32,349 nt of DNA, from NCBI RefSeq assembly GCF_902805925.1, contig NZ_CADCUP010000129.1, positions 1 to 32,349 of the forward strand, written 5' to 3'. Below, in pieces: positions 27,880 to 32,349 of this stretch. The stretch comes from an uncultured Nocardioides sp. (GTDB lineage: Bacteria; Actinomycetota; Actinomycetes; Propionibacteriales; Nocardioidaceae). The notes below the pieces were generated by a model, which was not told the DNA's origin, made no database searches, and was given only the letters and a program-made list of their open reading frames with translations. The first letter of the stretch is position 1. Every line of letters begins with the position of its first letter. Position numbers and translations under genes: made by a program.

Positions 27880-27966
27880 TCAGCGGTCCTTGTGCACCAC
27901 GAACGCGTCGCCGGGCGAGGCCACCACGCGGTCGACCTCGATCCGGTCGGGGGCCGGGGCGCTCAC
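27880..27966 (-). CDS. 28-codon ORF coupled to the PQQ sugar dehydrogenase gene
   Basis: Its GTG (27966) overlaps the stop of the sugar dehydrogenase as GTGA, the classic coupling arrangement, and it ends 6 nt before the stop of the convergent dehydrogenase. The peptide contains DRIEVDRVVASPGDAFVVHKDR, with alternating hydrophobic strands that look like the end of a beta domain. It may be a real micro-protein, or the last remnant of a larger gene whose front was lost. No function is assigned. Confidence 0.35.
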   Translation of the reverse strand: MSAPAPDRIEVDRVVASPGDAFVVHKDR

Positions 27967-29132
27967 CGGCGCGGCCGCACCCTCAGCACCATGTCGCCCG
28001 AGCCGTTCGAGGTCGTGACGAGGAGGTCGCCGCGCGGGGTCTGCGTGACGGAGCGGAGCCGGCCGTACTTCCGCAGGACGGCCGGCACGCGGACACCTCG
28101 CAGCCTGCCCCGCTGCGAGAAGCGCAGGAAGAGCACCCGCTCGGCCTTCAGGGCGGCCACGGCCAGCGTGCCCGCGTACCCCCTCCACCGGCGGCCCGAG
28201 ACCCAGGTGGCCCCGGACGTGGCGAGAGTGGGCTCGCCGGAGCGCCACCGGGCACGCACCTGGCGCCCGGGGAGGGACCGGTCGGTCATCGGCACCGACT
28301 CGTCGTAGCCGGGCACCGGGTTCCAGCCGTAGTCTCCGCCGTTGCGCAGGCGGTTGACCTCGTCGTCACGGTAGGAGCCGTGCTCGACCGACCACAGGGA
28401 GCCGTCCCGGCGCTCCGCGAGGCCCTGGACGTTGCGGTGGCCGTAGGTGAACACGTACCGGGTGCGGGGGTCGGCGGAGCGGGCGAAGCGGTTGGCCGGC
28501 CAGGGCGCGCCGGTGCGGGGGTCCAGACGCAGCACCTTGCCGCCGAGCGAGCCGAGGTCCTGGGGGTGGGTCCCCACGGTCGCGTCGCCCGTGCCGACGA
28601 GCAGCGCGCCGTCGCGGGTGACGAGCAGCCGGCAGCCGCCGTGGCGCCCGTCCTCGCTCGCGGGCAGGCCGGAGAGGAGCACCTCGGGGCCGGCGACCCG
28701 GGCGGCTGCGACGTCGAGCCGCCAGGCCAGCACCCGCACGTCGTGCCCGCCACTGTGGGCGTCGCTGCCCTGGCAGGTGTAGAACCGCTGGTTGGTGGCG
28801 AACCCGGGGTCGACGGCGAGCGACATCAGCCCCGTCTCGCCCTCGGCCCGGACGCTGCCGGCAGGCAGCGGCACGGTCCGCCGCGTGCCGCGCTCCCAGA
28901 GCGAGAGCCGGCCCTCGCGCTCGGTGATCAGGAGCCGGCCGCGCCCGAGGGGCTGCACGTCCCAGGGCAGGCTGAGCCCGGTGACCAGCCGCTTGACGCG
29001 CAACGCCGGCTCGCGCCGCTGCTGCTCGACCGCAGCGGTGCGGGGCTGTGCCGGCTCCGCTGCGCCGGGCGCGACCGAGGCGGGCAGTCCGAGGAGGCAG
29101 GTGGCGAGCGTGGCGACGACGGCGGTCCGCAT
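27963..29132 (-). CDS. Secreted PQQ-dependent aldose sugar dehydrogenase-like protein (GSDH/sorbosone dehydrogenase family)
   Basis: A 389-residue six-bladed beta-propeller of the soluble glucose/sorbosone dehydrogenase family. It starts with a signal peptide (VVATLATCLLGLPASVAPGAAE). Family marks are LSLPWDVQPLG, the GETGLMSLAVDPGF strand, HGGCRLL, VGTGDA, GGKVLRLDP, YGHRNVQGLA, EHGSYRDDEVNRL, GGDYGWNP and a late TSNGSGD. The propeller normally binds PQQ and Ca2+ and oxidises aldoses outside the membrane. No PQQ-synthesis genes are present here, so cofactor supply is uncertain. The ATG at 29132 has TAGCGT 6 nt upstream. It lies 56 nt downstream of the LAL regulator, in the same direction. 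Confidence 0.9.
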   Translation of the reverse strand: MRTAVVATLATCLLGLPASVAPGAAEPAQPRTAAVEQQRREPALRVKRLVTGLSLPWDVQPLGRGRLLITEREGRLSLWERGTRRTVPLPAGSVRAEGETGLMSLAVDPGFATNQRFYTCQGSDAHSGGHDVRVLAWRLDVAAARVAGPEVLLSGLPASEDGRHGGCRLLVTRDGALLVGTGDATVGTHPQDLGSLGGKVLRLDPRTGAPWPANRFARSADPRTRYVFTYGHRNVQGLAERRDGSLWSVEHGSYRDDEVNRLRNGGDYGWNPVPGYDESVPMTDRSLPGRQVRARWRSGEPTLATSGATWVSGRRWRGYAGTLAVAALKAERVLFLRFSQRGRLRGVRVPAVLRKYGRLRSVTQTPRGDLLVTTSNGSGDMVLRVRPRR

Positions 29133-29138
29133 GCGCCC

Positions 29139-29144
29139 ACGCTA
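29139..29144 (-). promoter_or_regulatory. Leaderless -10 element TAGCGT for the sugar dehydrogenase
   Basis: On the minus strand TAGCGT lies 6 nt before the ATG (29132). It suggests the gene has its own promoter apart from the upstream regulator gene. Confidence 0.6.
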
Positions 29145-29188
29145 GTCGCGGCGCGGCGGTGGTGGACCGTCCGGAGCGGTGAGGGGCC

Positions 29189-31636
29189 TCAGCCGGCCCG
29201 GTCGTCGGCGACCATCGCGGCGAGCCGGGCACGGGTGTTGATGTCGAGCTTGCGGTAGATGTGGGAGAGGTGCGCGTCGACGGTGCGCGGGGAGATGAAC
29301 AGCTCGTCGGCGATCTGCCTGCTCGTCAGGCCGTCGGCGATCTTGTCGGCCACCTGGCGCTCGGCCGGGGTGAGCAGCGCCAGCGGCCCGGTGCGTACGG
29401 CGGTGGCCTCGGGTCCGGCGAAGATGCCCAGCACGGCCCGCAGGCCGTGCTCGGTGAGCTCGCCGTCCGCGACCCAGCCGTCGGGCGCCGAGCGGGCGGG
29501 CTCGACGGCGTACTCCACGGCGTACCCCCACGGCGTCGCGTGGCGAGGCCCCCGCAGGGACGCGGCGGTCGCGGCGAGCTGCCGGCTCTCGGAGCGACCA
29601 CGCTGGGCCGCGACGTAGGCGAGGGCGTCGAGCGCGTCGGCGACCCGCAGCGGCATGGGCGCGGCGGCGGCCTGGTCGAGGGCGTTGAGCAGCGTCGTCG
29701 CGGCCTGGTCGAGGTCGCCCATCGTCACGAAGCACCGGCTCAGCAGCAGGCGCGCATCGACGGCGTCGCGGCCGAGCCGGCTGCTGTCGGCGAGCACGAC
29801 CACGTCGGCGGCGAGGCCCGCGGCACGGCGGACCTCGCCGGACGAGAGGAGGTCGCGGGCGTCCTGGGTGATCACCGGCAGGCGGACCGCCCACGGGAGC
29901 TGGTCGCGGTCGACGTCCATGGGGACGTAGTCGGGGTCGAGCCCGCGCAGCAGCGTCTCGGCGATGAGCGCGACGCGGTCCTCGGCGATCTCCCGCGCCT
30001 CCCGCACCACGGCGCGGGCGGCCGAGGTCGCCTCGACCGTCCGGCCCTGCTCGAGGGCCACCCGGCCGAGCAGCGTGCGCGCCGACAGCGTGATCCAGCG
30101 CTCGTCGTTGGTGTCGGTGCTCGCCATGATGGAGGCGGCGGCCCGGGTGGCGGCGGCGAAGTTGCCCCGGGACACCGCGATGTCGGTGAGGGTGCGCGTC
30201 GCCTGGCGGACGATGGAGCGGCTGACGGTGTCGAGGTCGATCGCGCGCTGGGCCTCGCGCTCGGCCTGCGGCAGGTCGCCGGCGTCGAGGTGCATCTCGG
30301 CCCGGATCGAGGCGTTGCGCGCCAGCTCGAGGTCGGTCTCCTCGGCGTTCAGCGCGTGCTCGTCGGCGCGGTCCAGCAGCCACAGCCCCTCGAAGGTGCC
30401 GCGCAGCTCGGACGCGGCGATCCCCGCGCGCCGGGCCACCTGCGCGCCGATCGCCGCCGGCCCGTCGCCGCTGACCAGAGCGGCCTCGAGGATCTCGACG
30501 GCCTCCCGCGTGCGCATCGAGGTGTAGAGGGAGGAGAAGATCCGGTTGGCGAGCCCGTAGCCGGTGTCGCGGGTGGTGGGATCGGCGCACGCGGCGAGCA
30601 CGGCGTTGCGCATCACCGGCAGGTCGGCCAGCCACGGGGCGTCGGCGGCCCCGAAGTTCTCGTGGTCGGGGGCCACCCGGTCGGCCCAGCGCAGCAGGCC
30701 GGCACGGGCCCGCGCCGCGTCGTCGGTGGAGGCGGCGAGGAACGCGCCGTGCCGCCGGATGGGCGAGAGCATGTCGAAGCGGCCGTCGGGGAGCACCTCG
30801 AGCAGGCTGCGTCGCACCAGCCGCGCCGCGACCGGAGCAGCGACCTCCCGGCTGACATCGGAGATCTCGGCCAGCACCTCGATGCTCACCGGGGTGGTCA
30901 TCTGGGCCATCCGGCGGAAGCACCGCTGCTGGTCGGCGTCGAGCAAGGCGTAGGAGGCGTGCACCGCCTGCGACAGCGAGCCCGCCGGGACGACGTTGGC
31001 GATGCCGACGAGGGCGACCTGGACCGCGAACTGCTCGATCAGCAGCGGCAGCCCGCCGGCCGCGGAGAGCAGGCGGCGCACGTCGCGCTCGTCGGCGACC
31101 AGGTCGACGGGGTAGCCCCCGGCGGCCTCGACGCGGTGGCACAGCAGCTCGACCGCGGGGCCGGCGAGCGGCTCGTGGGTGCCGGGCACCGGCAGCGGGC
31201 CGACGCGCACCACCCGCTCGCCCGGCTGCCCCGCCATGGTGAGCGAGGTGACGGCCAGCCGCGCCGTCCTGGTGGCCTCGATCACCTGCTGGAAGGTCGC
31301 GCCGAGCAGCTCGGGCCCGCCCGCGTCGATGTCGAGGCCGTCGAGCACCAGAAGGGTCTCGGAGCCGTCGAGCACCCGGCACAGGGCGCCCTCCGGGCTG
31401 TCGCCGGGCGCGGCCGACGCCTCCAGCACGTCGAGGCACGCGGAGAGCACCGAGTCGACGTCGTGGAGGTCCCGGGCGTTGACCCAGGCCGCCCCCGAGT
31501 GATGAGCCGTCGCGTGCCGTGCCAGCAGCGTCTTCCCGGCCCCCGGAGGGCCCACGATGCTGACCCACCGCGAGCTCAGGAGGGCGGTGTCCAGGACCTC
31601 TCGGACCCGTTCCCGGCCGATGCACGGAGTGAGCAC
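29189..31636 (-). CDS. LAL-type LuxR-family transcriptional regulator (STAND ATPase + HTH)
   Basis: An 815-residue regulator. The N-terminal AAA/NB-ARC-like ATPase has P-loop G29-PPGAGK-T36 and Walker B TLLVLDGLD. It is followed by a winged-helix-like segment (LLDADQQRCFRRMAQM), then a long helical TPR-like region (about 330-720) and a C-terminal LuxR DNA-binding HTH: LTPAERQVADKIADGL and SRQIADELFISPRTVDAHLSHIYRKL. Such proteins couple ligand sensing and ATP binding to activation of catabolic or secondary-metabolism genes; the ligand is unknown. The sugar dehydrogenase just downstream is a possible target. The GTG at 31636 has TAGGTT 6 nt upstream, so it is probably leaderless. Confidence 0.92.
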   Translation of the reverse strand: MLTPCIGRERVREVLDTALLSSRWVSIVGPPGAGKTLLARHATAHHSGAAWVNARDLHDVDSVLSACLDVLEASAAPGDSPEGALCRVLDGSETLLVLDGLDIDAGGPELLGATFQQVIEATRTARLAVTSLTMAGQPGERVVRVGPLPVPGTHEPLAGPAVELLCHRVEAAGGYPVDLVADERDVRRLLSAAGGLPLLIEQFAVQVALVGIANVVPAGSLSQAVHASYALLDADQQRCFRRMAQMTTPVSIEVLAEISDVSREVAAPVAARLVRRSLLEVLPDGRFDMLSPIRRHGAFLAASTDDAARARAGLLRWADRVAPDHENFGAADAPWLADLPVMRNAVLAACADPTTRDTGYGLANRIFSSLYTSMRTREAVEILEAALVSGDGPAAIGAQVARRAGIAASELRGTFEGLWLLDRADEHALNAEETDLELARNASIRAEMHLDAGDLPQAEREAQRAIDLDTVSRSIVRQATRTLTDIAVSRGNFAAATRAAASIMASTDTNDERWITLSARTLLGRVALEQGRTVEATSAARAVVREAREIAEDRVALIAETLLRGLDPDYVPMDVDRDQLPWAVRLPVITQDARDLLSSGEVRRAAGLAADVVVLADSSRLGRDAVDARLLLSRCFVTMGDLDQAATTLLNALDQAAAAPMPLRVADALDALAYVAAQRGRSESRQLAATAASLRGPRHATPWGYAVEYAVEPARSAPDGWVADGELTEHGLRAVLGIFAGPEATAVRTGPLALLTPAERQVADKIADGLTSRQIADELFISPRTVDAHLSHIYRKLDINTRARLAAMVADDRAG

Positions 31637-31642
31637 GTGCTG

Positions 31643-31683
31643 AACCTATCGCCGATACGCCACGCTGTTTAGGTAGGACTACC
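31643..31683 (-). promoter_or_regulatory. Promoter and operator-like palindrome of the LAL gene
   Basis: TAGGTT (31648-31643, minus strand) lies 6 nt before the GTG at 31636. GGTAG-GA-CTACC (31672-31683) is an inverted repeat at about the -35 position, suitable for autoregulation. Confidence 0.45.
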
Positions 31684-31775
31684 GATGAGCCCTCCCGTGA
31701 ACTTCGGCAGGCTCTCCATGAGCGCCGGCGGGGTGGCCGCACAGGGGAGGGCCTACGCCAGGGGACCGGCGCTCC

Positions 31776-31812
31776 GGCAGGCCGCGACCCGCATCCCGGG
31801 TCGTGGCCTGCC
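31776..31812. other. Strong hairpin in a divergent intergenic region
   Basis: Arms 31776-31790 and 31798-31812 form 15 pairs, with one G-U pair in the plus-strand RNA, around a 7-nt loop GCATCCC. The flanking genes diverge and both look leaderless, so neither mRNA would include it. It could end an unannotated small RNA or be a protein-binding cruciform. No T-run follows. Confidence 0.45.
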
Positions 31813-31847
31813 TCGTCGCACCACCGTGGCCGGTTGCCGCTGCGACG

Positions 31848-31853
31848 TACCCT
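31848..31853 (+). promoter_or_regulatory. Leaderless -10 element TACCCT for the gene at 31860
   Basis: TACCCT lies 6 nt before the ATG at 31860, the same hexamer and spacing as at the B12 mutase. Confidence 0.6.
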
Positions 31854-31859
31854 GAGCGC

Positions 31860-32349
31860 ATGGAGTACCTCGTCCTGCTGCTGATCCTCGTGGCTGCCGT
31901 GGGCGGTGTGGTCGCCATGTCGCGCGCCGGCAAGCGCCGCGAGCTGGAGCGGAGGACCAACGAGCTGGCCCCGGTCAAGAGGCTGGTCGACGAGGACGTC
32001 ACGGCCCTGGGGGTGGAGCTCCAGCACTTCGACGTCGAGATGGCCGGGCGCGAGCTCACCGAGGGCGCCACCGCCGACTACCAGCGGGCCCTGGACGCCT
32101 ACGAGGCCGCCAAGCACGCCGCCGACAACCTCAGCGAGCCCGAGCAGGTCCGCCACGTGACCGAGATCCTCGAGGACGGCCGCTACGCCATGGCCTGCGT
32201 CCGCGCCCGCGTCGAGGGACTGGCGCTGCCGACGCGCCGTCCGCCGTGCTTCTTCGACGCCCGGCACGGCCTCTCGGTCACCGACGTGGCCTACACGCCG
32301 CCCGGTGGCGCCCAGCGCGACGTGCCTGCCTGTGCGCTGGACGCCGAGC
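31860..32349 (+). CDS. Membrane-anchored protein, unknown function (3' end missing)
   Basis: Open from the ATG at 31860 to the window end, 163 residues so far. One N-terminal membrane helix (EYLVLLLILVAAVGGVVAM) is followed by a charged helical region: KRRELERRTNELAPVKRLVDEDV, then ALDAYEAAKHAADNL. A Cys-bearing segment comes last: PPCFFDARHGLSVTDVAYTPPGGAQRDVPACALDAE. The CFFDxRHG...VPAC spacing suggests a metal-binding or disulfide knuckle seen in conserved actinobacterial hypothetical proteins. No named family is claimed. A type with one helix and a long soluble domain can go either side of the membrane. The downstream part is not visible. Confidence 0.75.
   Translation, partial: MEYLVLLLILVAAVGGVVAMSRAGKRRELERRTNELAPVKRLVDEDVTALGVELQHFDVEMAGRELTEGATADYQRALDAYEAAKHAADNLSEPEQVRHVTEILEDGRYAMACVRARVEGLALPTRRPPCFFDARHGLSVTDVAYTPPGGAQRDVPACALDAE

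Noticed and set aside
27880-28248. A 122-codon minus-strand frame covering the end of the sugar dehydrogenase.
   Set aside because: Only its last 28 codons, after the dehydrogenase stop, look coding; the rest is a shadow of the dehydrogenase in another frame.
31669-31687. TTAGGT... before the LAL gene as a second iron box.
   Set aside because: Only about 11 of 19 positions match, and the symmetric GGTAG-GA-CTACC palindrome explains the site better.
31680-31812. The intergenic hairpin as actinobacterial 6C RNA.
   Set aside because: The paired loops with six-C runs that define 6C RNA were not seen.
29142-32267. A 1041-codon minus-strand open frame, and similar very long frames (3533-6841 minus, 16778-19492 plus, 26637-29258 plus).
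   Set aside because: They run antisense to or out of phase with clear genes, are Arg/Gly/Ala/Pro-rich with no family motifs, and result from high third-position GC.

Overview
The window is high-GC DNA (about 70% by eye), densely packed with genes, with many GTG starts and 1-4 nt overlaps. It comes from an actinobacterial chromosome. The gene order rho - rpmE - prfA - prmC - tsaC/Sua5 - wecA-like - two small AtpI-like membrane proteins - atpBEFHAGDC - DUF2550 matches the conserved block known from Mycobacterium tuberculosis (Rv1297-Rv1312). atpF and atpH are separate here, unlike the mycobacterial b-delta fusion. A Nocardioides-like member of the Propionibacteriales would fit, but that genus-level guess rests on overall gene style only.

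Region 1 (1-14.5 kb) is housekeeping. It holds the 3' part of rho, an inserted stand-alone response-regulator receiver, ribosomal protein L31 with a structured leader, release factor RF1 with its GGQ methyltransferase, the t6A enzyme TsaC and a polyprenyl-phosphate sugar-phosphate transferase. The complete F1Fo ATP synthase operon follows. A Crp/GlxR-like palindrome lies ahead of it and a very strong hairpin terminator closes it. DUF2550 and a YbjJ-like MFS exporter follow as a coupled pair.

Region 2 (16.1-20.7 kb) includes two genes joined by vitamin B12: a PduO-type cob(I)alamin adenosyltransferase, and an ethylmalonyl-CoA-mutase-type (MeaA/Ecm) B12 enzyme that needs its product. A membrane protein, a STAS-domain anti-sigma antagonist and a histidine phosphatase sit among them.

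Region 3 (20.7-24.4 kb) holds a VOC protein, a small Lys/Cys-rich protein ahead of a non-haem ferritin with an iron-box-like sequence upstream, a secreted Cys-rich EEP-family nuclease/phosphatase, the mismatch endonuclease NucS and a divergent GNAT acetyltransferase.

Region 4 (24.4-32.3 kb) holds an AGCS sodium:amino-acid symporter, a tandem double 3-hydroxyacyl-CoA dehydrogenase whose halves carry NAD-type and NADP-type Rossmann fingerprints, a secreted PQQ-type sugar dehydrogenase with a 28-codon coupled ORF, a large LAL-type LuxR regulator, and the start of a membrane-anchored protein that runs off the end.

The most striking cross-window pattern is a TANNNT hexamer lying exactly 6 or 7 nt before the start codon of eleven genes on both strands. 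This is the signature of leaderless transcription. At nucS/GNAT two such promoters are back to back and share two base pairs.

No tRNA, rRNA, CRISPR array, insertion sequence or phage gene was seen. No gene-free stretch exceeds 300 bases; the longest are 17300-17564, 17886-18110 and 31637-31859, and their contents are described as features. No wholly unknown multi-gene system was recognised.
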